In this document: positions 24,201-32,726 of the stretch, piece after piece
Position numbering within the stretch: position 1 is the first letter of the stretch
Layout of the letters: every line of letters begins with the position of its first letter
Program-made: the position numbers and the translations under genes
DNA from: 0-14-0-80-60-11 sp049322355
Lineage (GTDB): Bacteria; Desulfobacterota; Desulfobaccia; Desulfobaccales; 0-14-0-80-60-11
Assembly (NCBI GenBank): GCA_049322355.1
Contig: JBMORG010000029.1
Coordinates: 124,001 to 188,000, forward strand
Direction: 5' to 3'
Length of the DNA: 64,000 bases
Notes under the pieces: model-generated
Databases searched by the model: none
Told to the model about the DNA's origin: nothing
Seen by the model: the letters and a program-made list of their open reading frames with translations, nothing else

Positions 24201-25710
24201 CCTGGCCGATGGCGGGCACAATCATGTCCACCGGCAGCTCAAAGGTGGCGCCTTCAATGGGCACCGGTTTGCGCCGGCCCGAGGCGTCGGGTTCGCCCAA
24301 CTCCATTTTCTGGCAGATGAGGCCCGTGACTTTGTTATTGTGGTCGGTCACCGCTTTCAAAGGCGCGGCCAGATAGACAATCTCCACGCCCTCGCAGATG
24401 GCCTGTTCGATTTCATGGGCAAACGCGGGCATCTCTTCCCGGGAGCGGCGGTAGACTATGGTCACCTCCGAACCCAGGCGCCGGGCGGTGCAGGCCACGT
24501 CAATGGCCACGTTGCCGCCGCCGATAACCGCCAGCTTTTTCCCCACCGTCAGGGGTTCGCCCAGGTTTTGCCGGCGCAGGAACTCCACGCCCTGGATGAC
24601 GCCGTCAGCGTCTTCTTTGTCAATCCCCAGGGGTTTGCCCACGTGGCAGCCGATCCCCAGGAAAACGGCTTTATAGCCTTCCTGCAGCAGTCCGTCCAGG
24701 GTGAAATCCCGGCCCAGGGCGGTGTTGGTCTTGAGTTCCACCCCCAGGCGCAGAATGTTGTCGATTTCTTTATCCAGGATATCCTTGGGCAGGCGGTAGT
24801 CGGGAATGCCCACCCGCAGCATGCCGCCGGCCTTGGGCAGGGCCTCGAAGATGGTGGGGCGATAACCTTTCAATGCCAGGTGATAGGCGCAGGCCAGGCC
24901 CGCGGGGCCGGAGCCGATAATGGCCACCTTTTCGCTTCTGGCTTCCACCAGGGGCGGGGTGATGCTGGTCAAATCCACCTGGTCCGCGGCAAAACGCTTC
25001 AAGTTGCAGATGGCCACCGCCTCGTCCATTTCGGCCCGGCGGCACTTGGCTTCGCAGGGATGGGGGCAAACCCGGCCCAAAACTCCGGGCAGGGGCAGCC
25101 GTTCCATGATGAGCTTCACGGCTTCGGTGTACTTGCCCATCTTGATGAGCTGGACATAGCCCTGGACGTTAATCTCGGCCGGACAGGTCAGGGTGCAGGG
25201 GGCCCGGTCCAGCTTCTTGATGCCGAAGGCGGCGGGGATCGCCTGGGGATAGAGACGGTAGGCGGCCTTCCAGTCGGCCAGCCCCGCGTTAAAGGCATCC
25301 GAAATGGTCACCGGGCAGACGTTGGCGCACTCACCGCAGCCGGTGCACTTGGCCAGGTCCACATAGCGGGGCTGCTTTTTCAGGGTGACGCTGAGGTTGC
25401 CCGGCTCCCCGCTGATTCCCGCCACATCGGTAAGGGTATGAATCTCGATGTTCAGATGGCGGCCGCATTCCACCAGCTTCGGGGAGATGATGCACATGGA
25501 GCAGTCATTGGTGGGGAAGGTCTTGTCCAATTGGGCCATGACCCCGCCGATGGCCGGCTTGGTTTCCACCAGATGGACATAGAAGCCGGAGTTGGCCAGG
25601 TCCAGGGAGGCCTGAATCCCGGCTACGCCTCCGCCTACCACCATCACGGAGCCCACGTTGCCGTGGTTCCGGGATGGTTCTTGAGCCGTGGTGTCTTTTT
25701 CTTGGGGCAT
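21256..25710 (-). CDS. hdrA: HdrA-NfnB-like-HdrA fusion flavoprotein, 1484 aa
   Basis: Parts in order: HdrA N-terminal FAD fold (VVGGGVAGIQA, 24-34), ferredoxin motif CTGCGECANVCP (122-133), a glutamate-synthase-beta/NfnB-like FAD/NAD(P)H oxidoreductase (about 170-600; CTLTC, CPHPCEAKCRR, IGSGPAGLACA), a Cys cluster CLNCGVCSECMQCVAAC, HdrA-type parts with CVGSRD and YCSSVCC, a second complete FAD fold (VIGGGVAGLNA, about 1070) with CVGSRN and CSRICC, and two C-terminal 4Fe-4S motifs. HdrA is the electron-bifurcating subunit of Hdr complexes; the inserted module could give direct NAD(P)H coupling. HdrB and HdrC are not nearby. About twice the length of a plain HdrA. Confidence 0.9.
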   Translation of the reverse strand: MPQEKDTTAQEPSRNHGNVGSVMVVGGGVAGIQASLDLANSGFYVHLVETKPAIGGVMAQLDKTFPTNDCSMCIISPKLVECGRHLNIEIHTLTDVAGISGEPGNLSVTLKKQPRYVDLAKCTGCGECANVCPVTISDAFNAGLADWKAAYRLYPQAIPAAFGIKKLDRAPCTLTCPAEINVQGYVQLIKMGKYTEAVKLIMERLPLPGVLGRVCPHPCEAKCRRAEMDEAVAICNLKRFAADQVDLTSITPPLVEARSEKVAIIGSGPAGLACAYHLALKGYRPTIFEALPKAGGMLRVGIPDYRLPKDILDKEIDNILRLGVELKTNTALGRDFTLDGLLQEGYKAVFLGIGCHVGKPLGIDKEDADGVIQGVEFLRRQNLGEPLTVGKKLAVIGGGNVAIDVACTARRLGSEVTIVYRRSREEMPAFAHEIEQAICEGVEIVYLAAPLKAVTDHNNKVTGLICQKMELGEPDASGRRKPVPIEGATFELPVDMIVPAIGQEAAQNALEACGVKTSRWGTIEVNEVTYETSRPGVFAAGDVHTGPWIAIEAVGGGIEAAESIDRYLKGEDMVAGRTEGKEAHKRWAEIPKDEEGAPREVMAALPPEYTCSCFDEIARGYTEEQAQREAARCLNCGVCSECMQCVAACQAGAIDHSMKPETTEVKVGAVILSPGFQTFNPTTCTTYHYSDLPNVVTSLEFERILSASGPFGGHLVRPSDHAEPKKIAWLQCVGSRDVKTHSYCSSVCCMYAIKEAVIAKEHAPYPLDTAIFFMDMRTFGKDFELYYNRAKGEHGVRFIRSRIHSIDPVSGDNLAIRYADESGEEKTEVFDMIVLSVGMEVNPAVKELTQILGVEANAHDFVATSPFAPVAASREGIYVCGAMQGPKDIPESVMQASAAAGAVSASLGDVRWTETKTREAPTPRVIKPEDEPRIGVFVCNCGINIGGIIDVPELLAYAKTLPNVAYVEENLFTCSQDTQVNMTRIIEEQNLNRVVVAACTPITHEPLFRETLIDAGLNKYLFEMANIRNQDSWVHMKEHDKATDKAKDLVRMAVARASLLKPLAEKPLTINQRALVIGGGVAGLNAALNLGDQGFDTILLEKEPQLGGMARRVHKTIEGMDVQTYLDGLIERVKAHEKVQVLTGALVVGFSGYKGNFTTEVLVGPGMYERKIDHGVTVVATGAHEYQPKEFLYGEHDRVMTQLELGDFLHKTPAEAKEWNRVVMVQCVGSRNEENPNCSRICCQGAVKYALQLKDLNPDMDVVILYRDMRTYGLMEDYYREARDKGVLFSRFDPEQLPQVANDNGQLSVTFVDHVLGRPINMLVDAVVLSAGARAADTEELASLLKLPRNAGGFFIEAHAKLRPVDFASEGIFLCGMAHSPKLISESIAQAMAASSRAGAFLADVNQTISGVTAHVEPDRCAACLVCVRTCPFGVPQINRDNVSEINEALCQGCGTCASECPAKVIQVAHFEDDQISAKIKTLY

Positions 25711-25758
25711 CGTTTTATCCCTTAATCAAGCATTTGCCGGAACTTCCGATTACCGGTT

Positions 25759-25853
25759 TTAAATCCCCCTAAATCCCCCTTTTTCAAAGGGGGACTTTAC
25801 AAGGAATTACGCCAAGTTCCCCCCTTTGTAAAAGGGGGGCTGGGGGGGATTTT
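25759..25853. repeat. long palindromic intergenic repeat, family A
   Basis: Copy of the 17427-17524 element, with the same outer arms (AAATCCCCCT / GGGGGGGATTTT) and inner hairpins, between hdrA and the second metF-like gene. Confidence 0.85.
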
Positions 25854-25920
25854 GCTTCTTGGACCATGTGCTATAAAAGAAAAAACTTTTCATACCAATC
25901 ATAGATTCACCGGAAAACCT

Positions 25921-26793
25921 CTACAAACCGGCGGCGCCCAGGATGGACGACAATTTGTCTTCCCAACCGATGGTGGAGATGAGCACTCCCGGGAACCCCT
26001 TTTCTTTTATGGCCGCGGCAAATTCCGCGGCAATCTGCACACACTCCCGCACCCGGTCAGGGGCTTTTTGAATCCGGTTGATATACTCTTCTGGAATCTT
26101 GATCTCCAGGTGGCGGTTGATGTAGCGGGCCATGCCCACACTCTTGAGGAGCAGCACCGTGGGAATAATGGCCGCCTGGCGTTTGCCCACCTGTTGCCGG
26201 AATTTCTCCAGGACTTCCACGTCGAAGACCGGCTGGGTGGTAAAAAACCGGGCTCCCGCCGCAATTTTCTGATCCAGATCCGCCAGCTCCGCTTTCAAAC
26301 CTTCGGAGCCGCCAGGCACCTTGACAGTGGAGCCCACCAGGAATTGGGGGGACCCCTTGAGATCCACCCCGGCCAGGTCCCTTCCGGATTGCAGGGTCCC
26401 GATAGCGGAGATCAACTCCAGGAGATTAATGTCATAAACGGGTCTGGCCTCGTGATGGTCGCCGTGGGTGATCTCTTCCCCCGCCACCGCCATGACGTTG
26501 GTGACTCCCAGGGCGCAGGCTGCCAACAGGTCGCCTTGCAGGGCCAGGCGGTTGCGGTCCCGGCAGCAGACCTGCAATACCGTTTCCAATCCCTTGGTTT
26601 GCAAGAGGAGCGCGCCGCCCAGAGAGCTCAACCTCATTACTGCGTTGTTCATCTCCGGAACCACAAAGGCGTCCACCAGGCGCTTGACGCTGGTGGCGGC
26701 GGCCACCATGTCCGAAACATCCGTGCCTTTGGGCGGCTCCATCTCCGCCAGAATGACGAATTCACCGGAAGTCAATTTCTCTTGTAATGGCAT
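25921..26793 (-). CDS. second methylenetetrahydrofolate reductase-like protein, 290 aa
   Basis: MetF family: EMEPPKGTD replaces the usual Glu-containing N-terminal strand, followed by PEMNNAVMRLSSL, AVAGEEITHGDHHEARPVYD and FFTTQPVFDVEVL, all in family order. It diverges clearly from the MetF at 19195-20130 (for example, Asn-Asn in place of the TDNQ motif) and has no MetV next to it. It may be a second isozyme or act on another folate-type substrate. It lies upstream of the hdrA operon, separated by a palindromic repeat. Confidence 0.85.
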   Translation of the reverse strand: MPLQEKLTSGEFVILAEMEPPKGTDVSDMVAAATSVKRLVDAFVVPEMNNAVMRLSSLGGALLLQTKGLETVLQVCCRDRNRLALQGDLLAACALGVTNVMAVAGEEITHGDHHEARPVYDINLLELISAIGTLQSGRDLAGVDLKGSPQFLVGSTVKVPGGSEGLKAELADLDQKIAAGARFFTTQPVFDVEVLEKFRQQVGKRQAAIIPTVLLLKSVGMARYINRHLEIKIPEEYINRIQKAPDRVRECVQIAAEFAAAIKEKGFPGVLISTIGWEDKLSSILGAAGL

Positions 26794-26810
26794 CGCGTCC
26801 CTCTCTGAGA

Positions 26811-27191
26811 TTATTGGGATGATCGCACCATGGCGTTAGAGATGGCTAATATGAGGTCATCCATGCCAAAGGAATTTACGTGATAATAAAAAATTCCCTG
26901 ATGCCGGATGCGGCTTTCCTGCTCAGGGTTATTTTGGTCGGCGGTGATGATGATGGGCAGCTTGCGGTCCAGCCCTTTGATGATGGAGATGGCCTCATAG
27001 CCCATGGCTTCGGGCAGACGAGCATCCATGACCAGCACATGGATCTTTTCATTCTGGAGGGTCATGAGAAGATCTTTGATGTTGTCCACGGTCTTGAGCC
27101 GGTGCCCCTGTTCGGTGACCCAGAAATTCAAACTCTGCGCCAGTTCGCACCCGCGTTCAGCAACCAGCAGCGTACCGCATTTTTCCTTCAT
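26811..27191 (-). CDS. degenerate receiver-domain protein, about 126 aa
   Basis: CheY-like fold: hydrophobic strand TLLVAERG, phospho-acceptor-like Asp56 in LVMDARLPEAMGYE, and IIITADQ for the conserved Thr strand. The N-terminal acidic pair is replaced by Ala-Glu-Arg and the later Lys is not evident, so phosphorylation may be impaired. I take the Met at 27191 as start because upstream in-frame sequence shows no homology. The gene ends 18 bases before the second metF-like gene. Confidence 0.65.
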   Translation of the reverse strand: MKEKCGTLLVAERGCELAQSLNFWVTEQGHRLKTVDNIKDLLMTLQNEKIHVLVMDARLPEAMGYEAISIIKGLDRKLPIIITADQNNPEQESRIRHQGIFYYHVNSFGMDDLILAISNAMVRSSQ

Positions 27192-27517
27192 TGCCGAGAC
27201 CCCGGAAGATTCGACCGAATTATCGCTGCCATCAATGATCCCACTTTCTATTATGCAAAGGCTATGCCCTGAGAAGATGATTGCGAAAACCTGCACTCCG
27301 TGCGACTTTCAGGGAAAAGACGCTTATTCTCGTGACTGGGTAAAGCAGGATATTTTGGGACGGAAATTCAAGAGACTATGGGTAACATATTTAAATTACA
27401 AGAATAATATACAAATGGGTAAAAATGTCACATTTGTTACCATTTTGCTAGATAGTTTTACATCGGAGGGGTCTAAGGAGGAAATTGGCGCCAGACATCC
27501 CGGGAGGTCGGGCTTAC

Positions 27518-27658
27518 CTAAATCCAGACCTCACCAATATCGCTTGCAGTCTGGTCCACCAGGATGATCACCAGCAAGAAGAGCACTATGGCCACGGCGA
27601 GAATGACGAAATGATTCGTCATGGCTGCATGCAGGATGTCGACGGGTTTTCTTTGCAT
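27518..27658 (-). CDS. possible small single-helix membrane protein, 46 aa
   Basis: An open frame with a clear hydrophobic helix (about residues 17-34, FVILAVAIVLFLLVIILV) and a short acidic tail. The ribosome binding site is weak, and an internal Met13 is an alternative start. Many small membrane peptides look like this; no homology can be claimed. Confidence 0.35.
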   Translation of the reverse strand: MQRKPVDILHAAMTNHFVILAVAIVLFLLVIILVDQTASDIGEVWI

Positions 27659-27812
27659 CTGGATTGCATCTTAACAAAATGTATATAATCAACACAATGC
27701 AAATTAAATACCAGATGAGTATCATATTAATATTATTTAATAATATTGACTCATTCTTCAATAATCATGTTTAGACCAATGAACAATGTTCAGGTTGCAG
27801 AAGGATCGAGTC

Positions 27813-30356
27813 TCAGTTTTGGGGATTTTCCGAAGGCGGGTCGAACAGAGTAGGTTGAGGTACCTCCCGGAGTTGGCGCCGCCGGGACCGGGCCAGTCGC
27901 GGCAAACCCATGGGGTCCAGACTGCCGGCTTCCAGGTTCTCCAGGACTTCCTGGGCCCGGGCGATGACTTCCGGGGGTACACCAGCCAGCTTCGCCACCT
28001 GGATGCCGTAGCTTTGGGCAGCGGCGCCGGGAGCCAGACGGTGTAAAAAGACAATCTCACCCTCGGATTCCGTAACCAGGACTTGAAAGTTACCCACCCT
28101 GGTTTTAAGGCGGCCCAATTCCGTGAGCTCCTGGTAGTGGGTGGCGAACAGGGTCTTGACGCCTTCGCCTCCCAGGTCGTGGAGGTGTTCCGCCACGGCC
28201 CAGGCCAGGGACAGGCCATCAAAGGTCGAGGTTCCCCGGCCGATCTCGTCCAGGATGACCAGGCTCCTGGGACTGGCCTGGTGTAGAATGCGGGCGGTTT
28301 CGTGCATCTCCACCAGGAAGGTGCTCTGGCCCCGGCCGATGTCATCCACTGCCCCCACCCGGGTGAAGATGCGGTCGGTAAGCCCGATGACCGCCTCCGC
28401 CGCCGGGACAAAGCTTCCCACGTGGGCCAGAAGCGTTATGATGGCCACCTGGCGTAGAATGGTGGATTTACCGCTCATGTTGGGCCCGGTGACGATGAGG
28501 ATTTGGGAGTTTCCGTCCACGGTTACGTCGTTGGGCACGAAGCTGCCAGGCGGCAGAACCCGCTCGATGACCGGGTGACGTCCCTGTTTAATCCTGAGCA
28601 CCGGTTCGGCCACCACTAGGGGCCGGTTATACTGATGCAGCGCGGCTAACTCTGCCAAGGCGGCACACACGTCCAGAATTCCCAAGGCCCGAGCCACTTG
28701 CTTAAGGCGGAGGGCCTCCTCCCCCAGGCGCCGGCGTAATTCCTGAAACAATTCCGTCTCCCGCTTGAAGCGCGCCTCTTCCGCCCCCAGGACTCTGGAC
28801 TCATACTCCTTCAAGTCTGCAGTGATGAAGCGCTCGGCATTCACCAGGGTTTGCTTGCGGATATAGTCAGGCGGCACCAGGTGCAGATTAGCCCGGGACA
28901 CCTCCAGGTAGTAGCCAAAGACCTTGTTGTAGCGCACCTTCAGGGAGTTGATGCCGGTCTTGGCCCGCTCCTTGGCTTCCAGACGGGCGATCCAATCTTT
29001 GCCCTCCCGGGAAAGCCCGATGAGTTCGTCCAATTCGGGATCGTAGCCCTCCCGGATGATGCCGCCGGCCTGGAGACTGGCGGGAGGGTCATCCACCATC
29101 GCCCGGCCAATCAGGTCCTGGAGTTCCGGGAGTCCATCCAGCTCGGACGCCACCAGGGCCACCAGGGCTGGAAGCTCCTCAGGCAGTAATGCCATTAATA
29201 TGGGGACCCTGGCCAGGGCCTCTTTTACGGCCCAGACTTCGCGAGGTGTCGCCTGTTCCAGGGCCACCCGGGCGGTGAGCCGTTCCAGGTCCCCCAGCCC
29301 TTTTAAGGTCTGGCGCCATCGTTGCCGCAGCAAGGCGTTGTCTTTGAAAAACTCCACTGCATCCAGGCGGGCCTCAATCTGGACCTGATCCTGCAAAGGA
29401 TAACGAAACCACTGGCTCAGGCGCCGGGCCCCCATGGGAGTAACGGTTTTGTCCAGGGTTTCCAGGAGCGACCCCTGGCGGGACCGGCTGCGCCAGGTCT
29501 CGAAGATTTCCAGGTGGCGCAGGGTGGCCTCATCCAGGCCCAGAAAGTCATCCCTATGATAGGCCAGCAAGCGGTCCAGGTGGGGGAGGTCAGGAGTATA
29601 GGAATCCCTTAGGTAGCGGAGGATGGCTCCTGCGGCGGCAACCCCCAGTTGGTAGCCGTCCAGCCCGAAGCCGTCCAGGAAGAGGGTGCCCAAGGCTCGA
29701 CCCACCTCCCGGCGGGCCGCCTCCGGGTCAAAGGCATAGGCCGATACCAGCCGTTGGGTGGGGGGAATGTCGAAGGGAACCAGGGCCGGGGCCAAGAGTG
29801 AAGGGTCCAGGTTGTCCGGGACCACCAGCTCCGCAGGTTTCAGCCGCCACAACTCATCTGCCAGGGCATCAGGGCCCGCCCCCTCGGTGAGGCGGAATTC
29901 CCCCGTGGATAGTTCCAGAAAAGCCAGGCCCCATCTGGCACCCTTGAAGGTCACTGCGGCCAGGTAGTTATCGGCCCGGGCGTCCAAGGCGGCGGGGTCC
30001 ACCACAGTGCCACGGGTGAGGATGCGGGTAACTTCCCGGCGTACCAAACCTTTGGCCTGGGCCGGGTCTTCCGTCTGGTCGCACACCACCACCTTAAAGC
30101 CCTGCTCCAACAGGCGGGGGATATAACTGCCGGCGGCATGGATGGGAAAGCCGGCCATGGGGATGCGGTCTTCACCCTGGCGTGAGCGGGAAGTTAGGGT
30201 AATATTAAGGGCCCGGGCTGCAGTTTCGGCGTCGTTGAAAAAGGTCTCGTAAAAATCCCCCATCTGGAAGAGCACCAGGGCGTCGGCATACCTGTTCTTG
30301 AGGTCCAGGTACTGCTTCAACATGGGAGTGATTTTATCCGGGGATGGGGCGGTCAT
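27813..30356 (-). CDS. mutS: DNA mismatch repair protein MutS, 847 aa
   Basis: Complete MutS. The mismatch-binding Phe-x-Glu motif is in FQMGDFYETF (about 31-40), the lever/clamp region follows, and the ATPase has GPNMSGKSTILRQ (Walker A, about 617), DDIGRGQSTFLVEM and LVILDEIGRGTSTFDG (Walker B), ending in the short dimerisation helix. Length is typical of bacterial MutS1. It recognises base mismatches and short loops after replication. It is followed by gaps and repeats rather than by mutL. Confidence 0.97.
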   Translation of the reverse strand: MTAPSPDKITPMLKQYLDLKNRYADALVLFQMGDFYETFFNDAETAARALNITLTSRSRQGEDRIPMAGFPIHAAGSYIPRLLEQGFKVVVCDQTEDPAQAKGLVRREVTRILTRGTVVDPAALDARADNYLAAVTFKGARWGLAFLELSTGEFRLTEGAGPDALADELWRLKPAELVVPDNLDPSLLAPALVPFDIPPTQRLVSAYAFDPEAARREVGRALGTLFLDGFGLDGYQLGVAAAGAILRYLRDSYTPDLPHLDRLLAYHRDDFLGLDEATLRHLEIFETWRSRSRQGSLLETLDKTVTPMGARRLSQWFRYPLQDQVQIEARLDAVEFFKDNALLRQRWRQTLKGLGDLERLTARVALEQATPREVWAVKEALARVPILMALLPEELPALVALVASELDGLPELQDLIGRAMVDDPPASLQAGGIIREGYDPELDELIGLSREGKDWIARLEAKERAKTGINSLKVRYNKVFGYYLEVSRANLHLVPPDYIRKQTLVNAERFITADLKEYESRVLGAEEARFKRETELFQELRRRLGEEALRLKQVARALGILDVCAALAELAALHQYNRPLVVAEPVLRIKQGRHPVIERVLPPGSFVPNDVTVDGNSQILIVTGPNMSGKSTILRQVAIITLLAHVGSFVPAAEAVIGLTDRIFTRVGAVDDIGRGQSTFLVEMHETARILHQASPRSLVILDEIGRGTSTFDGLSLAWAVAEHLHDLGGEGVKTLFATHYQELTELGRLKTRVGNFQVLVTESEGEIVFLHRLAPGAAAQSYGIQVAKLAGVPPEVIARAQEVLENLEAGSLDPMGLPRLARSRRRQLREVPQPTLFDPPSENPQN

Positions 30357-30433
30357 GACGACTGAGAATCCGGGGAAGGGTCGGCGCTTGGTCTGGCTTC
30401 TCCGGCCCTCCTGAAAACCAAGGTCACCCCAGG

Positions 30434-30787
30434 TTATTCTTCAGACGGCGGGACAACCCGGGATTTGGGAGCCGTGGCCGAAATCTCCGCGGTGGCGCCG
30501 GCCTGCTTCAGTTCGCTGGCCAGAATTTCCAGGTTGTGCCGGAGCTGGCGGATGGTCTGGCGGCTTTTAACGAGCTCATAGATGCCGTAAAGCGAGGTGG
30601 TTAACACCCCCAGGAAAAAGCAGAAAAGAATGATAACCCAGAGGTGAATGCCGGGGCTCTGGAAGGTGAAGAAATAGAGGTCCAGTTTAATATGTACGGC
30701 CTGCTTGAGCATGTCCAGATTTTCGACGATAAAGACGATGCCCAGGAGGACGATAACGGTGGAGATGATTATTTTAATGAAACGCAT
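30434..30787 (-). CDS. LapA-domain (DUF1049) membrane protein, 117 aa
   Basis: Two hydrophobic helices (about residues 5-22 and 47-68) separated by a short loop, then a coiled-coil stretch (KSRQTIRQLRHNLEILASELKQ) and a Pro-rich tail. This matches LapA/YciS-like proteins that, in other bacteria, help LPS assembly. It overlaps the end of the HIT gene by 19 bases and lies upstream of mutS on the same strand. Confidence 0.8.
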   Translation of the reverse strand: MRFIKIIISTVIVLLGIVFIVENLDMLKQAVHIKLDLYFFTFQSPGIHLWVIILFCFFLGVLTTSLYGIYELVKSRQTIRQLRHNLEILASELKQAGATAEISATAPKSRVVPPSEE

Positions 30788-31284
30788 GCTTTATCCTCAT
30801 CTGGCAGGGCCTGGAAATGGGGCGCCAGGCGTTCATAAGTCTGACGGAAATGCTCCGGAATCACCCGGACATCGGCAAACACCGGTATGAAATTAGTGTC
30901 CCCGTTCCAGCGGGGGACAATGTGAAAATGGAGGTGGCTTTCCACTCCGGCGCCGGCTACGATCCCCAGGTTGAGGCCCACATTGAAGCCGTCGGGGCGC
31001 ATGACGCTCTTCAAGATGGCCAGGGACTCCCGAACCTTGGTCAAGAGATCCAGCATTTCTGCCGGGGTCAGGTCGTCCAAACCGGGAAGGTGGCGGATAG
31101 GAGAGACCAACAGGTGGCCGTTGATATAAGGATACTTGTTCATCATGATGCGGGTGAGACTGCCGCTGTAAAGTACCAGTCGTTCCGCCAGATCTTCGCC
31201 CGGCTCAGGACAGAAGATACAGCCCGGGGTTTTATCCTCGCCCAGGATGTATTCCATGCGCCACGGGGCCCACAAGACTTTCAT
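30769..31284 (-). CDS. HIT-family nucleotide hydrolase/phosphorylase, 171 aa
   Basis: The histidine triad is visible as ESHLHFHIVPRW (His-x-His-x-His, about 116-127); an N-terminal CIFC pair (about 22-25) resembles Ap4A phosphorylase-like HIT proteins that bind zinc. The middle holds NKYPYINGHLLVSPIRHL, typical of the family. It acts on AMP-linked or dinucleoside polyphosphate substrates. ATG start; it heads a small operon with the LapA-like gene. Confidence 0.92.
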   Translation of the reverse strand: MKVLWAPWRMEYILGEDKTPGCIFCPEPGEDLAERLVLYSGSLTRIMMNKYPYINGHLLVSPIRHLPGLDDLTPAEMLDLLTKVRESLAILKSVMRPDGFNVGLNLGIVAGAGVESHLHFHIVPRWNGDTNFIPVFADVRVIPEHFRQTYERLAPHFQALPDEDKACVSLK

Positions 31285-31466
31285 GACGGACCCACCCCAG
31301 TAAATGACTTATAATTACACATATCATTGAAATATAGCACGATCGGGCAGAGATTCAAGGGCTTTTCTTCCAGCCTTGGCCTCTGGGGAAAGCGAGTTTC
31401 CTCTCCCATAGACCAAGAAAAGGTAGCGCTGCCGCCCCCGGCGGCACAAAACAGAGTCTCAAGCCG

Positions 31467-32471
31467 CTAAGACGAGAGGTTAAAAGCCGGCCGGATGCGT
31501 CCCACTTCGTCTTTGCGGTGATTGAGGATGGGCGGCTGCCGAAAGGCGGCCAGAGCTTCCGCGGCGGCGGGGGTGATCACCCCCAGTTGCTCCAGGATGG
31601 CCATTACGGTGGGATTCATGGCCCGCACCGCGCCGTCTTCGATCTTGAAGGCCACCCCCAAGCCGCCTTCCATCAGGCTTAAGCCATAACCTCCTTCGGA
31701 CCCGGACTTGGCAAAGAGCTTGCCCGGCAGGGCTTCCATGGCCGAGGTTTCCAGGCGGCCATTGCCCGCAATGAGCTTGGGATTAGCCAGAATCGCGGCC
31801 ATGAGAATGCCCCCGGGGGAATCGGGCCGGGCCGCGGCCAGGCGGGCGTAGCCCAGGGCGATATTTTTCAACGGCACGTAGAAGACCGGCGCGCCGCAGC
31901 CGTCCACGGCCACGGTGATTTGTGTCGGCGGCACCCCCACCATCCGGGCCACTGCGCCCAGGATAAGTTGCTGCACCGGATGATCCTGGTCTAAATAAGT
32001 ATCTACGGGCCAGCCGTGATGGACGCAGAGGGTCAACATGGCTGCGTGTTTGCCGGCGCAGGTGTGGTGCAGGGGGCTGGGTTTTTCCCCGGCCTTGGCC
32101 AGGGCCTGGGCCGAGGCGCGGTGCAGGGGCGGATGCGCCCCACATTGCAGGACCGCGGGGGTGAGCTTCAGTCGTGCCAGGACCCGTTTGACCAGGTCCA
32201 CCTGAAAATCCTGGCCGCTCAGCGACCCGGAAAACAGGGCCATCTCTTCCGGCCCGAACCCGAAGGCATCCGCGGCCCCGGTGGTCAACACCGGCAGGGC
32301 CTGAAAGGGCTTGGCCAGGGAGCGCAGGCACACCTGCAACTCAGGATCGCCCAAATGCTGGCGCAGGTTGCCCTGGGCATCGATCACCACGATGTGGCCC
32401 CGGTGACAGCTCTCTACGAGGGTGCCTCGGGTGACTTCGATTAAAACCGGTGGGGGTGGTTGTTTCTGCAT
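31467..32471 (-). CDS. thermolabile-type L-asparaginase (asparaginase II family), 334 aa
   Basis: Matches the Rhizobium etli-type asparaginase family, unrelated to the E. coli enzymes. Seen: EVTRGTLVESCHRGH near the N terminus, SLAKPFQALP (the active-site Ser-Lys, about 52-61), HHTCAGKHAAML (about 138-149), VDGCGAPVFYVPL, and SEGGYGLSL. I chose the ATG at 32471 because TTGAGGGA lies in front of it; an earlier in-frame start lacks a site. It hydrolyses asparagine to aspartate and ammonia. Confidence 0.9.
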   Translation of the reverse strand: MQKQPPPPVLIEVTRGTLVESCHRGHIVVIDAQGNLRQHLGDPELQVCLRSLAKPFQALPVLTTGAADAFGFGPEEMALFSGSLSGQDFQVDLVKRVLARLKLTPAVLQCGAHPPLHRASAQALAKAGEKPSPLHHTCAGKHAAMLTLCVHHGWPVDTYLDQDHPVQQLILGAVARMVGVPPTQITVAVDGCGAPVFYVPLKNIALGYARLAAARPDSPGGILMAAILANPKLIAGNGRLETSAMEALPGKLFAKSGSEGGYGLSLMEGGLGVAFKIEDGAVRAMNPTVMAILEQLGVITPAAAEALAAFRQPPILNHRKDEVGRIRPAFNLSS

Positions 32472-32545
32472 AATTTCCCTCAATTATAGGGCGGCTCCTG
32501 GCCGCCATAAATCGGTGTGCACGGCAAAACCATGAAAATGTAGGT

Positions 32546-32588
32546 TGCGTTTCACGCACCATTTTGGGCGCGTAAGACGCGCCCTACT
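32546..32588. repeat. short palindromic dispersed repeat
   Basis: Two adjacent small hairpins, one built on GCGTTTCACGC and one on GGCGCGTAAGACGCGCC, before CTACT. Similar GC-rich hairpins ending in CCCTAC occur at 63655-63735. They lie between genes and look like mobile palindromic units. Confidence 0.5.
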
Positions 32589-32726
32589 AACGACCTTTTC
32601 GAGCAGACATTTTCAGAGAATAAAGGAATTTTAGCAGTTATGGTGGGCCGGGCCCACCCTCCATTTTTACCTGCTTCAAACATAGGTCTCGGCTAAAAGC
32701 TGACTGCTAAAAGCTGACAGCTGTTT

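Noticed and set aside
23647..25725. Long plus-strand open frame (692 codons) opposite hdrA
   Set aside because: It mirrors the GC-rich codon pattern of hdrA, shows no known domain and has no ribosome binding site; a shadow.
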